NCBI GenBank assembly: GCA_963834965.1
Contig: CAWIEI010000017.1
Coordinates: 124,001 to 188,000, forward strand
From: Fodinibacter sp963834965
GTDB taxonomy: Bacteria > Actinomycetota > Actinomycetes > Actinomycetales > Dermatophilaceae
Reading direction: 5' to 3'
Length of the DNA: 64,000 bases
The notes beneath the pieces were generated by a model. The model did not search any database. It was not told the DNA's origin and saw nothing but the letters and a program-made list of their open reading frames with translations. Below are positions 8,457 to 17,117 of the stretch, piece after piece. The number at the start of each line of letters is the position of its first letter. Position 1 is the stretch's first letter. A program made the translations under genes and the position numbers.

Positions 8457-9317
8457 ATGCCCGAGCTGCCCGAGGTGCAGGCCCTCGTCCACTTCCTGGC
8501 CGAGCGCACCGACGGGCTCGTCGTGACCGGGGTCGAGCTCGGCTCGATCTCGGTGCTCAAGACCTTCACCCCACCGCCGCAGGCTCTGGTGGGTGCTCCG
8601 GTCGACGGCGTGTCGCGCCACGGCAAGTTCATCGACATCGACTGTGGCGGAACCCACCTCGTGTTCCACCTGGCCCGGGCGGGGTGGCTGCGGTGGTCCG
8701 ATGCGATGCCGGCCACGGTGCTGCGGCCCGGCAAGTCGCCGATCGCCCTTCGGGTGCGCTTCGACGACGGGTCGGGCTTCGACCTCACCGAGGCGGGCAC
8801 CAAGAAGCGCCTGGCTGCCTACGTGGTGAACGACCCCGCGACGGTTCCCGGCATCGCCTCGCTGGGGCCCGACCCGATGGCCGACGCCTTCACGCTCGAG
8901 GTGTTCGCCGCCATCGCGGCCTCGCACCGGATGCAGGTCAAGGGGATGCTGCGCGACCAGTCGATCATCGCCGGCGTCGGCAACGCCTACTCCGACGAGG
9001 TGCTGCACGTCGCCAAGCTGTCGCCGTTCGCCATCGCCGCCAAGCTGGGCGACGCCGAGGTCGAGCGGCTCTACACCGCGCTGCGGGGCACGTTGGCGGC
9101 CGCCGTGGCCGCGGCATCCGGCAAGCCCGCGAAGGAGCTCAAGGACGCCAAGCGCGCTGGCATGCGGGTGCACGGGCGCACCGGCGAGATCTGCCCCGAG
9201 TGCGGTGACGTGGTGCGCGAGGTGTCGTTCGCCGACTCCTCCCTGCAGTACTGCGCCACCTGCCAGACCGGGGGCAAGCCGCTCGCCGACCGCAGGACCA
9301 GCAAGTTCCTGAAGTAG
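8457..9317 (+). CDS. Fpg/Nei family DNA glycosylase/AP lyase
   Basis: The 286-residue protein starts with PELPEV, the catalytic N-terminus of Fpg/Nei enzymes (Pro-2 nucleophile, Glu-3). It contains the helix-two-turn-helix region DQSIIAGVGNAYSDEVL. A C-terminal zinc finger has CPEC and CATC pairs (about residues 246-269) followed by the R/K-rich strand LADRRTSKFLK. It removes oxidised bases from DNA and nicks the abasic site. The His between beta strands (SRHGKFIDI) also fits the family. Confidence 0.93.
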   Translation: MPELPEVQALVHFLAERTDGLVVTGVELGSISVLKTFTPPPQALVGAPVDGVSRHGKFIDIDCGGTHLVFHLARAGWLRWSDAMPATVLRPGKSPIALRVRFDDGSGFDLTEAGTKKRLAAYVVNDPATVPGIASLGPDPMADAFTLEVFAAIAASHRMQVKGMLRDQSIIAGVGNAYSDEVLHVAKLSPFAIAAKLGDAEVERLYTALRGTLAAAVAAASGKPAKELKDAKRAGMRVHGRTGEICPECGDVVREVSFADSSLQYCATCQTGGKPLADRRTSKFLK

Positions 9318-9342
9318 GTGAGGGGTTTGGCATGCTTGCCCG

Positions 9343-9681
9343 ATGAGCGAGTTCCCCGACGTGCCCGTGACCGCGCTGCCCGACGACGCCGTCGTCCTCG
9401 ACATCCGTGAGCAGGACGAGTGGGACCGCGGGCACGCCCCCACCGCGGTGCACATCCCGATGTCCGAGCTCCCGGCCCGGGTCGACGAGCTCGCCCCCTT
9501 CCTCGACGCCGACGAGCCGCTCGTCATCACCTGCCGTTCGGGTGGCCGGGTGCAGCGGGTGATGCCGTGGCTGGCGCAGCAGGGCTACGAGGTGGCCAAC
9601 CTCAGCGGCGGGATGCGCGCGTGGCACGCGGCGGGCAAGCCGATGGAGGCTGCTGGAGGCGCAGCACCGCAGGTGCCGTGA
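9343..9681 (+). CDS. Rhodanese-like domain protein
   Basis: This single-domain rhodanese of 112 residues contains VVLDIREQDEWDRGHAPTAV and the active-site loop ITCRSGGRVQR with the persulfide-carrying cysteine. A NLSGGMRAWHAAGKP end is also typical. It should be a cytosolic sulfurtransferase or persulfide carrier. It follows the glycosylase by 25 bases on the same strand and may share its transcript. Confidence 0.92.
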   Translation: MSEFPDVPVTALPDDAVVLDIREQDEWDRGHAPTAVHIPMSELPARVDELAPFLDADEPLVITCRSGGRVQRVMPWLAQQGYEVANLSGGMRAWHAAGKPMEAAGGAAPQVP

Positions 9682-9711
9682 GCCGGGCGTACGGGCCGGA
9701 CCGGCGGGGGC

Positions 9712-10500
9712 TCAGGCGGCGCTGAGGAAGAACGCCACCAGGAAGCCGAGCACCGTGAGCAGCCCGACCATCCGACCGGCGTGCTCGACGGCCTCCGGCA
9801 TCATCGTGTCGGCGAGCATGGTGAGGATGGCGCCGGCCGCGAAGGTCTGGATGAAGGCCACCGTCTCCTCCGACGCCCCGCCGAGCAGTGCGTACCCGGC
9901 GAACGACGCCAGGGTCGAGGCGGCGACGACGAGCGACCACAGCCCGAGGATCCAGCCGGTCGACCGCCCGGACGCCTTGAGGCCGGTCGTGGCCGACATG
10001 GACTCGGGGATGTTGGACAGGAACACGGCCGCCACCATGGCCGTGCCCACCCCGCCACCGCCGATCAGGCTGATGCCGATCGCCGCCGACTCGGGGATGC
10101 CGTCGAGCAGGGCCCCCAGCACCAGGGCCATGCCGCTGCTCGCCGCCGCGCCCGAGGAACCGCCGGATGCCGGGTGATCGGCGTCTGCGGCGGGGGCGGG
10201 CAGGCGCACGCCGCCGTGCACCGGGCTCTTGCGCCGGTGGCCGCCCTTCCGGTCGATCAGCCAGTCGCCGACGAAGAAGGTGAGGGCCCCCGATGCCAGG
10301 CCGAGCGCGGCAGCGATGCTGCCGGCGGAGCGGTAGGCCTCCTCGGTGAGCTCGAAGGCGACCGCGCTGATCAGCACCCCCGCGCCGAACGCCATCACCA
10401 GCCCGATGATCCGAAGCCCGACCTTGAGGTAGAGCCCCATGACGGCCCCGACCAGCAGGGCGGCACCGCCGACGAACCCCCAGAACGCAGCCTCGAGCAC
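9712..10500 (-). CDS. ZIP family metal transporter
   Basis: The 262-residue membrane protein has a first helix (WGFVGGAALLVGAVMGLYL), a His-containing cytosolic loop after helix III, and the helix IV motif ALLDGIPESAAIGISL. Helix V reads VAAVFLSNIPESMSATTG. The two xxxxxPES elements supply metal ligands in ZIP transporters. The usual substrates are zinc or other divalent metals. Its 3' end faces the rhodanese gene with a 30-base gap. Confidence 0.9.
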   Translation of the reverse strand: MLEAAFWGFVGGAALLVGAVMGLYLKVGLRIIGLVMAFGAGVLISAVAFELTEEAYRSAGSIAAALGLASGALTFFVGDWLIDRKGGHRRKSPVHGGVRLPAPAADADHPASGGSSGAAASSGMALVLGALLDGIPESAAIGISLIGGGGVGTAMVAAVFLSNIPESMSATTGLKASGRSTGWILGLWSLVVAASTLASFAGYALLGGASEETVAFIQTFAAGAILTMLADTMMPEAVEHAGRMVGLLTVLGFLVAFFLSAA

Positions 10501-10595
10501 GCGCCCAAACCTAGCGGCGCGGCCCGGCGCGACACGGCCTAGTGCTGTCTGCGGATGTATGCCGTCATTCCTAGAGAGCCGTATACCCTCCGATC

Positions 10596-11801
10596 GTGGA
10601 CCCGATCCGGAACCCCTACGCCCCCGGTGCCGGGCAGCGCCCGCCCGAGCTCGCCGGTCGTGACGAGCAGCTCGACGCCTTCGACGTGGTGCTCGAGCGG
10701 GTTGCCCGCGGCCGCCCCGAGCGCTCGATCGTGCTCACCGGGCTCCGCGGCGTGGGCAAGACCGTGCTGCTCAACGCGCTACGCTCCGCGGCGGTGCGGA
10801 GCGGGTGGGGCACCGGCAAGCTCGAGGCGCGCCCCGAGCAGTCGCTGCGCCGGCCGCTCGCGTCGGCGGTGCACCAGGCGGTGCGCGAGCTCGGGCCGGC
10901 CGGGGGAGCGGGCGACCACGCGCTCGGTGTGGTCAAGGCGTTCGCACAGCGCGAGCAGGTCGCTGGTTCGGGACGCGCAGCGGCCAAGCTCCGGGACCGG
11001 TGGAACCCCGGCATCACGGTGCCGGCGGTCACCGGGAGGGCCGACTCGGGCGACATCGAGATCGACCTGGTCGAGCTGCTCTCCGACCTCGGTGGCACGG
11101 CTGCCGACACCGGCCGCGGCATCGCGGTGTTCATCGACGAGATGCAGGACCTCGGCGCCGACGACGTCTCGGCGCTGTGTGCCGCCTGCCACGAGATCTC
11201 CCAGTCGCGGCTGCCGGTCATCGTCGTCGGTGCCGGGCTGCCGCACCTGCCGGCGGTGCTGTCCGCCTCGAAGTCGTACTCCGAGAGGTTGTTTCGCTAC
11301 TCACGCATCGACCGGCTCGACCGCGCAGCGGCCGACGCGGCACTGGAGCTGCCGGCGCAGGACGAGGGTGCCGGGTTCACGCCCGAGGCGCTCGACGCCA
11401 TGTACGCGGCGACCGGCGGGTACCCCTACTTCATCCAGGCCTACGGCAAGGCGGTCTGGGACCTCGCCCCGGCATCCCCGATGACTGCCGACGACGTGGC
11501 CGTGGCCGCGCCCGAGGCGGAGTCGGAGCTGGCGGTCGGCTTCTTCGGCTCCCGCTTCGAGCGGGCCACACCCGGTGAGCGCGAGTACCTGCGCGCCATG
11601 GCCGACCTTGCGGTCGAGCTCGGCGACGAGACGGATGCCGTGCCCACGGCTGACGTCGCGGCCCACCTGGCGCGCAAGCCGCAGTCGCTGTCACCGGCGC
11701 GCGATGCGCTGCTGAAGAAGGGGCTGATCTACTCGGGCGAGCGCGGCCGAATCGCATTCACCGTGCCCCATTTCGGCCGCTACCTGCGCGAACACGCCTG
11801 A
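10596..11801 (+). CDS. ORC-like AAA ATPase
   Basis: This 401-residue ATPase has Walker A LRGVGKTVLLN (about 50-60), Walker B VFIDEMQDL (about 178-186), a sensor-like VVGAGLPHLP, and GYPYFIQAYGK. A C-terminal winged-helix-like end reads ALLKKGLIYSGERGRIAFTVP. The layout resembles Cdc6/ORC-like STAND-type ATPases common in actinobacteria. The role is unknown; some such proteins regulate or partner neighbouring loci. It starts with GTG at 10596 (DPIRNPYAPGAG) and has a TATACC box about 15 bases upstream, so the mRNA could be nearly leaderless. Confidence 0.85.
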   Translation: MDPIRNPYAPGAGQRPPELAGRDEQLDAFDVVLERVARGRPERSIVLTGLRGVGKTVLLNALRSAAVRSGWGTGKLEARPEQSLRRPLASAVHQAVRELGPAGGAGDHALGVVKAFAQREQVAGSGRAAAKLRDRWNPGITVPAVTGRADSGDIEIDLVELLSDLGGTAADTGRGIAVFIDEMQDLGADDVSALCAACHEISQSRLPVIVVGAGLPHLPAVLSASKSYSERLFRYSRIDRLDRAAADAALELPAQDEGAGFTPEALDAMYAATGGYPYFIQAYGKAVWDLAPASPMTADDVAVAAPEAESELAVGFFGSRFERATPGEREYLRAMADLAVELGDETDAVPTADVAAHLARKPQSLSPARDALLKKGLIYSGERGRIAFTVPHFGRYLREHA

Positions 11802-12094
11802 GCAGTTGTTGTCAGCGTGTCAGCGGGGAGCGATTTTGGGAAATACTCGCGAGTTCGGGACACGTGGGACAGATCGGCCACGTCAGCGGCGGATTTTGGG
11901 ACGTCGGCGGCGGATTTTGGGACGAACCCTTCCACCAGCCTCGACTCGGCGGGGCCGGCTTCAGGTTCCGGGTTGACTCCCACCTGGACCGATCAGCGGC
12001 AGGAGCGCCTTACCTCCCCGCGGCCATAGCGGACACAGGAATCGGTGACGAGGCCGTAGAGGGATGCCCTGTAGGGACCGGATAGGTTTCAACG
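11802..12094. other. Intergenic spacer with repeat cluster
   Basis: This stretch of 293 bases after the ATPase has no convincing gene. Its striking content is three copies of an ATTTTGGGA-containing unit, described separately. Short open frames across it on both strands encode only the repeat and low-complexity sequence. Confidence 0.5.
11831..11924. repeat. Tandem/interspersed GCGATTTTGGGA repeats
   Basis: Two near-identical 21-base units, each containing CGGCGGATTTTGGGACG, lie at 11887-11903 and 11908-11924 (period 21). A third, diverged copy of the core (GCGATTTTGGGAAAT) begins near 11831. The units sit just downstream of the ORC-like ATPase stop. Spacing of two helical turns would suit a protein-binding array, but no binding protein is known; a minor tandem duplication is equally possible. 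Confidence 0.5.
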
Positions 12095-12268
12095 ATGAGC
12101 GAACTCATTGAGGACTGTGACGTCTATGCCGCGAGTTCCTACCCGGTGGCCATCTCTCGCGGGCATCGCGTCCGACGGAAGGTAGACCTCAAGGCGAGAG
12201 TCGATGTCACCACCGGGGAGGTCACGTTCTACGTCCCGACCGAACAGATCGACCAACTCCGGGATTGA
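12095..12268 (+). CDS. Small hypothetical protein (57 aa)
   Basis: The frame from ATG 12095 gives 57 residues beginning MSELIEDCDVYAASSYPVAI, with a basic middle (RGHRVRRKVDLKARV) and the end TFYVPTEQIDQLRD. Composition and codon use look like a real protein. The opposite strand is open too but reads less naturally. The pattern of charged strands could be a small beta-rich protein. No family is recognised; it lies alone in the accessory region. Confidence 0.45.
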   Translation: MSELIEDCDVYAASSYPVAISRGHRVRRKVDLKARVDVTTGEVTFYVPTEQIDQLRD

Positions 12269-12409
12269 CAACTGCTGGCGTTCGCTGGCGACCAGCCACT
12301 TCTGGCGGCCCAGCGCCGCCGGTGGATGTGTCAGCTCCGCTACCGACGGGCCTCAGGCGTGGGGTAGCGAGACGCAGAACTCCACCCGCAGCGCGCATGA
12401 CCGTGCGGA

Positions 12410-12598
12410 TCAGCTCGAGCGCGGGTAACCATACTTCTCCGGGTTCGCCAGGACTTCGTCGACCGTCTCCCCGGCGCTTGCATCGCGGAGCGCCACCCGG
12501 AGGAGGATCCCGATGGCTCGTGGACGATCCCCCGACCTGATCGCTTCATCGAACTGCTGGACCAATCCCGCCACGAACTGACGCTCGTTGACCGTCAT
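12410..12598 (-). CDS. Small hypothetical protein (62 aa)
   Basis: Starting at ATG 12598, the 62-residue product reads TVNERQFVAGLVQQFDEAIR, then RPRAIGILLRVALRD and ends VDEVLANPEKYGYPRSS. It is predicted mostly helical and acidic, and is plausibly a cytosolic protein. The codon pattern is normal for the window. No family is recognised. The small gene at 12095 converges on it. Confidence 0.55.
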   Translation of the reverse strand: MTVNERQFVAGLVQQFDEAIRSGDRPRAIGILLRVALRDASAGETVDEVLANPEKYGYPRSS

Positions 12599-12858
12599 CC
12601 CGCCGTCGTCCTGCCTGGGTCCGCGCACGCGTTGCACCGTAGCGCCCACGCTCGAGGCGTCCGGGTCGCGGCAAGTCCAGTAAATGCGGGCAGGCTGACG
12701 GACACGCATCCGCGTGCTGGCGCATACGTCGTGAGCGGGCACCGGACGCAGCGCATTGACGGCCTAACAGGGGCGCGTCACACTCACGTTCCATGGGGCA
12801 CTCAGCGTCCGTCTTCGCCGTCGGCTACCCGCTCGTCTTGGGCTGAGCGGCACTCAAG

Positions 12859-13287
12859 GTGGCCGGCTGGACACGAAAGCTCGTCCTCGCCGGGGTCCTT
12901 CTCCTCGGGGCCTGCGGTTCTGCCCCACCGGGTGAGTCTGACCCTGTTATCGCGACGACGATTCCGACAGCGAACTTTCCGTTGGTGACCGCGACGGCAA
13001 CCCCGAGCCCCGGATTGCAGAGCCTGCCTTGGGTGCTCATGGGGACGTCACCGGACCACAAAACCTTGTACCTCAACATCGGAGTCGGCGGCGGCTGCCC
13101 GACGACCTCCTCCGAGCTGGCGGTCGAGGAAGACCACAACTACGTGCGCATCACCTCAGCAGTGGCCGAGTCAGGGGGACCCGACTGCGCCTCGTCACTG
13201 CAGACCCGCGACGTTCGCGTTGTCCTGGCAAATCCACTTGGTCAGCGCACGCTGATCCACGCGCCTTTGGGCCTTACCGGCCCGTGA
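12859..13287 (+). CDS. Putative secreted lipoprotein
   Basis: This 142-residue protein starts at GTG 12859 with a basic N-terminus, a hydrophobic core (LVLAGVLLLG) and a lipobox LLGAC, giving an acylated cysteine at about residue 19. The mature part begins with a Pro/Thr-rich linker, then a beta-rich stretch with three cysteines (GGGCP, PDCASS). No domain is recognised. It would be anchored on the outer face of the membrane. Confidence 0.65.
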   Translation: MAGWTRKLVLAGVLLLGACGSAPPGESDPVIATTIPTANFPLVTATATPSPGLQSLPWVLMGTSPDHKTLYLNIGVGGGCPTTSSELAVEEDHNYVRITSAVAESGGPDCASSLQTRDVRVVLANPLGQRTLIHAPLGLTGP

Positions 13288-13403
13288 AACCTCCGCGCCC
13301 TGATTGCTCACCTCACGCTGATATCCGGTAGACCAGCTGCGCCGGGCTTGCGCACTCGGAAGCTCCTCCCAGCCGTCAACAGCAGCCTCCCTAGGATGTG
13401 CTC

Positions 13404-13628
13404 ATGGAGCGCAATGCCGGGTCTTGGCGAGAGGTCCCAAGTGGGACTTGGCTTGTGCTCTTCTTACTGACCACCTTCGTGATCATTGGTCTTGGGAACC
13501 TCGTCAGCCAGTGGAGCCGAGTGACCTCCAACTTGGGCTACGGACTCGCAGCCTTCGTGGGTGTCACCCTCCCCGTGGCGGCCTTGGCCTGGGGCGTCCA
13601 TCGAGCTAGAACAGCAGCTACTCAGTAG
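13404..13628 (+). CDS. Small two-helix membrane protein
   Basis: From ATG 13404 the 74-residue product has two transmembrane helices (WLVLFLLTTFVIIGLGNLV and LAAFVGVTLPVAALAWGV) separated by a short hydrophilic turn, with a basic C-terminus. A GTG six bases upstream is the alternative start. The function is unknown. It follows the lipoprotein gene by about 115 bases on the same strand. Confidence 0.6.
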   Translation: MERNAGSWREVPSGTWLVLFLLTTFVIIGLGNLVSQWSRVTSNLGYGLAAFVGVTLPVAALAWGVHRARTAATQ

Positions 13629-13899
13629 GCGGTTTCAAGCTGACGGTCATGCTGGCACCGATCCGATCGGCGGCATCTCCGGATGGGTCCAGCGCTGCAT
13701 GGGCGCAGCACCCGGCGCTGTTGACAGCGCTGGACGAGTCGGGTGATGCAGGGGGTGCGATGGAGCGCGCCCTGTGCATCACTTCGGTTCAGCGGAGCGG
13801 AACGAGGGGTCAAGACATGCTCGAGATCGCGATTCTCACGGGCATGTTGTGACCGGTCGACCGACAGCGTCCCAAACGACCGACATTCGGCATAGGTAA
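13629..13899. other. Spacer without recognisable gene
   Basis: About 270 bases contain only short, unconvincing open frames. The segment leads into the dehydrogenase remnant and probably represents eroded DNA. Confidence 0.4.
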
Positions 13900-14160
13900 G
13901 GACCCTCGATCGGGTTGGTGATCGCCGCTGCCGTCGAGCTCGGCCCGCGCGGAGTACATGCCAACGTCATCAATCCGGGGCCCGATAGACACCGCCTGGA
14001 TGTCACCGGAGATCCGCGAACTGGGAACGAAGCAGACCCCGGCCGGCCGGCTCGGTACGCCGCAGGACACGGCCAACCTGGTGCGCTTCCTCATGTCCGA
14101 CGCAGGGGCTTGGATCACAGGTCAGCTCCTGCGCAGCAACGGCGGCTTCAAGACCAGCTG
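13900..14160 (+). pseudogene. Short-chain dehydrogenase (SDR) C-terminal remnant
   Basis: One frame reads AAAVELGPRGVHANVINPGP, the conserved region after the SDR catalytic Tyr/Lys helix. The continuation DTAWMSPEIRELGTKQTPAG then RLGTPQDTANLVRFLMSDAG and AWITGQLLRSNGGF is in the next frame. The join falls at about 13978-13985. The N-terminal half, including the glycine-rich NAD(P) motif and catalytic residues, is absent. This is a truncated and frameshifted gene, unlikely to be functional. Confidence 0.75.
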
Positions 14161-14230
14161 CTGCCGACACGGACACGCGCCCGCAATTGGGCAGCCTCAC
14201 GACGAGAGCCCTCCGCGGCCAGATCCGTAA

Positions 14231-14246
14231 ACGCCTGACGCTGATG
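14231..14246. repeat. Degenerate copy of an 18-bp dispersed repeat
   Basis: The sequence acgcctgacgctgatg differs by one base from the core of the 18-mer present identically at 17082 and 28562. It lies just after the SDR remnant in non-coding DNA. Confidence 0.35.
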
Positions 14247-14297
14247 GTCGGACGTCCTCGTCGCTGCGGTCGGGTGGAAGATCGGATGCGGTCGCGC

Positions 14298-14642
14298 TCA
14301 GCTGGGCGCCGGGCGCTCCGCGTCGGCCGGGAGGTCCGCGATGCCGGTTGCGGTCACCAGTCGCAGTCGCTGGACGTCGACGCTCGTGGCGTAGTCGTCA
14401 ACGCGGTCGAGGAAGTACCGGGTCGTGGTCTGCGACTCGTGCTCGGCCAGAGCATCTTCGCTCGTGTAGAGCTCGTAGAAGATGCGGACGTCGGGCTCAC
14501 CAGCGAGGGCGTGCACCGCGTAGGCCAACGTGCGGGGCTCGTGGGCGGCGATGCCCGCCACCGTGTCACGCATCAACGCGTCGAACGCCTCGGCTCGCCC
14601 GGGCCTGAGCGCGAACCGGACCACCAAGCCGAACTGGGACAT
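14298..14642 (-). CDS. Antibiotic biosynthesis monooxygenase (ABM) domain protein
   Basis: The 114-residue protein reads SQFGLVVRFALRPGRAEAFD at the start and RIFYELYTSEDALAEHESQ in the second half. This is the typical pattern of small dimeric ABM/YgiN-like proteins (ferredoxin-like fold, quinol or related oxidations). ATG 14642 is preferred to the upstream in-frame start because the first beta strand begins here. The substrate is unknown. Confidence 0.85.
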   Translation of the reverse strand: MSQFGLVVRFALRPGRAEAFDALMRDTVAGIAAHEPRTLAYAVHALAGEPDVRIFYELYTSEDALAEHESQTTTRYFLDRVDDYATSVDVQRLRLVTATGIADLPADAERPAPS

Positions 14643-15022
14643 CTGCTCCTCCTCGGTACGGGCCGACCATCCCACGTCGGGGACTCCGGCACGGTCAGAA
14701 TGGAGGCCGCCGCGCCGTCCAGGTCGGCACCCCGCGAGTCAGAACATCCCCGGCGAGGACCGGGGTCGGCAGTCGCGCGGCCGCGGCCCCTCAGGTTCGG
14801 CACGCCGAAGCGCACCTCCGTTCAGCCATCCAAGGCGACTCCCGCCCAGCCAGCGCCGGGTCACACCTGCGGGAGCGGAGATCAGCGCTGAGAACACCCG
14901 CGCGATCCGCGGCTATGAGAGTGCGGGCGATTGCGCGTTCGTCCACGGGCGCTATGCCGTATAGGCACTCCGTCCTGCGTCTCAGAGGGCTCGGTCCAAT
15001 CGGCAAGCCCCTACCAGCGCCG
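14643..15022. other. Spacer without recognisable gene
   Basis: About 380 bases lie between the ABM gene and the 3' end of the metzincin gene. Open frames here are Arg/Pro-rich shadows. I see no RNA gene or clear terminator. Confidence 0.4.
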
Positions 15023-16759
15023 CTACTGGTGCAGCTGGTACCCGCGCAGCACCTGCAGCTGGCGCTGGCGCAGCGGCTCCAGCGCCGCGACCGCGTCGGG
15101 GCGCAGCGCGGCGAGGTCCTGGCGGGCCTGCTCCAGTCCGACCCTCTCGAGCTGGTTCCAGCCCCGCACCCGCACCTTGTACTTCGGGATCGGGTGGGTG
15201 ACCCGGTCGAAGTAGTCCAGGAAGCGTCGAGCTTCCTCGCCCCACCCCTCGGTGGCGCCCTCCGCCTCGAACGTCGTCTCGGCCTTGGCCTCCGAGTCCT
15301 GCTGCACCGCAAGGCACTCCACCCGCATGGAGAACGCCGCAGCGGCGTCGACGTTGGCCAGGGTCAGCACCCCGGTGGCCGTGTCGATGGAGTAGCGCAG
15401 CCGCACGGGAGTGCCGCCGCCGTCCGGGGCCCGGTCGACGATGCCGCTGTCCTCGGTGACCATGTAGCTGCCGAGATACCAGCGGACGTTGACGTTCGTC
15501 GCGCTGTCGTACGGGCTCGGGCCGCCCAGGCCGTACACCCACGGGGTGTACACCACCGTGTGCACGACCTCGCGCCGCTCGCGCGGGAACGGACCCATGA
15601 ACTCGAACCCGGGAAGGAGCTGCGCGGGCAGCTCAGTGACGCTGACCTCGTCACTGGTGCTCTCGTGGAGGAGCACTGCCGGCGCGATGGTGCCCGCCTG
15701 GACCCGGACCCGCACGGTGCCTGGCGCCACCTGGTCGGCACCCTGGTCGGTCAGCAGCGTCACGGTCACCCGCCCCCGGCCGGTGTCGACGACGACGTCA
15801 TCGTCGGCCGGCTGCGGCACGACCCGCCCGGAGTACCACACGGCGGTGTACCCGCTGTCGGGAACGTCCTTGGCGACGTGCACGATGACGCCGCAGCGGT
15901 CACGGGCGTCACCGGAGCCCGCCAAACCCCGGTCCCACCGACTGGCCGGGATGTCGTCGAACGGCTGGCGGTACTCCACGTAGACCCGTCCCCGGCCGTT
16001 GTCGTCCTCCCCGGCGGGGTGCCACGCCAGTAGGGTCGTGCCGTACGAGGACCCGACTGGGTGCAGCGTCACCACCTCGCCGCCGGCACCGTCGCGCACG
16101 TCATGGACCTGCTCGGCGCGGATGCCGTCCGGTGCGGTGTGGTGCAGCATCGCCCGCGACAGCATCGGTCCGGCGGTTGTTGAGGCGCCGAAGGAGGGCA
16201 CGGCGGAGGAGGGCGGCAACGTCGTGGTCGGGTCGGAGTCGGCGAACGTCATCGCCGACATCACGTCGTACGGGTCGCCGTACCAGGGGGTGTAGTTGTT
16301 GATGCCGTCGTCGGACCAGTCGCCGCCCAGGTTCGGGATGCCGCAGGTGTGGTTCAGGCCGACCACGTGACCGAACTCGTGGCAGGCGAAGGTGTGCGAC
16401 AGGTCGGTGGGGACCAGGGCGCGGGTACCGCCGTCGGCGCCGACGTCGTAGTTGGAGCCGACGGCGTGGGCGAGCAGGACCAAGGTGAGGTCGTGCGGGC
16501 CGAGGGCCGCACCGGCCGCTACCTCGGCCTTGTCGAGGATGACCCGCCGGGACGCCTTGGGTGGGATGTCGGTCACCGGGTGCGGGCCGTAGTAGTCGAC
16601 GGTGTCGACGGTGAACCAGTCGCCGGCGTTGTCGCGCCAGAACGCGAGCATCGAGTCGGGCCCGGACTCGACGAACATCTCGCAGTCGGCGAGGGTGGGA
16701 ACGTCGGTGGCACCCTCGGCAACCGCGAGGATGACGGCTAGGCGGTAGGACCTGGGCAT
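15023..16759 (-). CDS. Large metzincin-like zinc metalloprotease, no signal peptide
   Basis: This 578-residue protein contains CHEFGHVVGLNHTCG (residues about 126-140), an exact HExxHxxGxxH metzincin zinc site. A candidate Met-turn follows at GDPYDVMSAM some 35 residues later. The remaining 370 residues are beta-rich without a recognised domain. The N-terminus (PRSYRLAVILAVAEGATDVP) has no convincing signal peptide, so it may stay cytosolic or use another route. The first residues resemble a protease core starting abruptly. Its substrate is unknown; the neighbouring genes are orphan proteins. Confidence 0.75.
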   Translation of the reverse strand: MPRSYRLAVILAVAEGATDVPTLADCEMFVESGPDSMLAFWRDNAGDWFTVDTVDYYGPHPVTDIPPKASRRVILDKAEVAAGAALGPHDLTLVLLAHAVGSNYDVGADGGTRALVPTDLSHTFACHEFGHVVGLNHTCGIPNLGGDWSDDGINNYTPWYGDPYDVMSAMTFADSDPTTTLPPSSAVPSFGASTTAGPMLSRAMLHHTAPDGIRAEQVHDVRDGAGGEVVTLHPVGSSYGTTLLAWHPAGEDDNGRGRVYVEYRQPFDDIPASRWDRGLAGSGDARDRCGVIVHVAKDVPDSGYTAVWYSGRVVPQPADDDVVVDTGRGRVTVTLLTDQGADQVAPGTVRVRVQAGTIAPAVLLHESTSDEVSVTELPAQLLPGFEFMGPFPRERREVVHTVVYTPWVYGLGGPSPYDSATNVNVRWYLGSYMVTEDSGIVDRAPDGGGTPVRLRYSIDTATGVLTLANVDAAAAFSMRVECLAVQQDSEAKAETTFEAEGATEGWGEEARRFLDYFDRVTHPIPKYKVRVRGWNQLERVGLEQARQDLAALRPDAVAALEPLRQRQLQVLRGYQLHQ

Positions 16760-17117
16760 GACGCCTCCTGTTGGGGCGGACCAACCGGAGAGACTGACGA
16801 TGTGCAGGGGTCAGGGAGACCGGGTCAGGTGGTGGGCATCCGCCCGATCACCCTTTCCGTTCGCCCAGCAAACCGTCAATGGCTCAACCGGGTGGTCACC
16901 GCTACGTCACCGATCGCATTTCCGGAGCTGGCTGCCCACGGGGCGCTCACCAGGGCAGCTCTTGTCGGACACCCTCTCGTGGCCGCCCGGAGTCTGGCTC
17001 TCGTGCGTGTGCGGCACCACGCAGCAGAGGGCACCCGCGCCTCAGCGTGACGCCACGTTCCCGATCGGCGGCATGTCGGGTAGACGCCTCACGCTGATGC
17101 CCTGTCCGGATGGCAGG
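16760..17117. other. Spacer with hairpin-forming repeat
   Basis: About 360 bases lie between the metzincin start and the end of the next gene. Near its right end, cagcgtga at about 17043-17050 is complementary to tcacgctg within the 18-mer at 17082-17099, giving a stem of at least 8 bp. The stem could form 3' of the gene ending at 17118. An 82-codon open frame crosses the spacer but has no recognisable features. Confidence 0.35.
17082..17099. repeat. 18-bp dispersed repeat, copy A
   Basis: The sequence agacgcctcacgctgatg here is identical to 28562-28579, 11.5 kb away next to the ISL3 element. Shorter or degenerate relatives occur at 13311 (cctcacgctgat) and 14231. All lie outside recognised genes in the accessory region. 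Confidence 0.55.

Noticed and set aside
16802..17050. 82-codon plus-strand frame in the spacer
   Set aside because: No ribosome site, no domain and no clear codon bias; not strong enough to call a gene.
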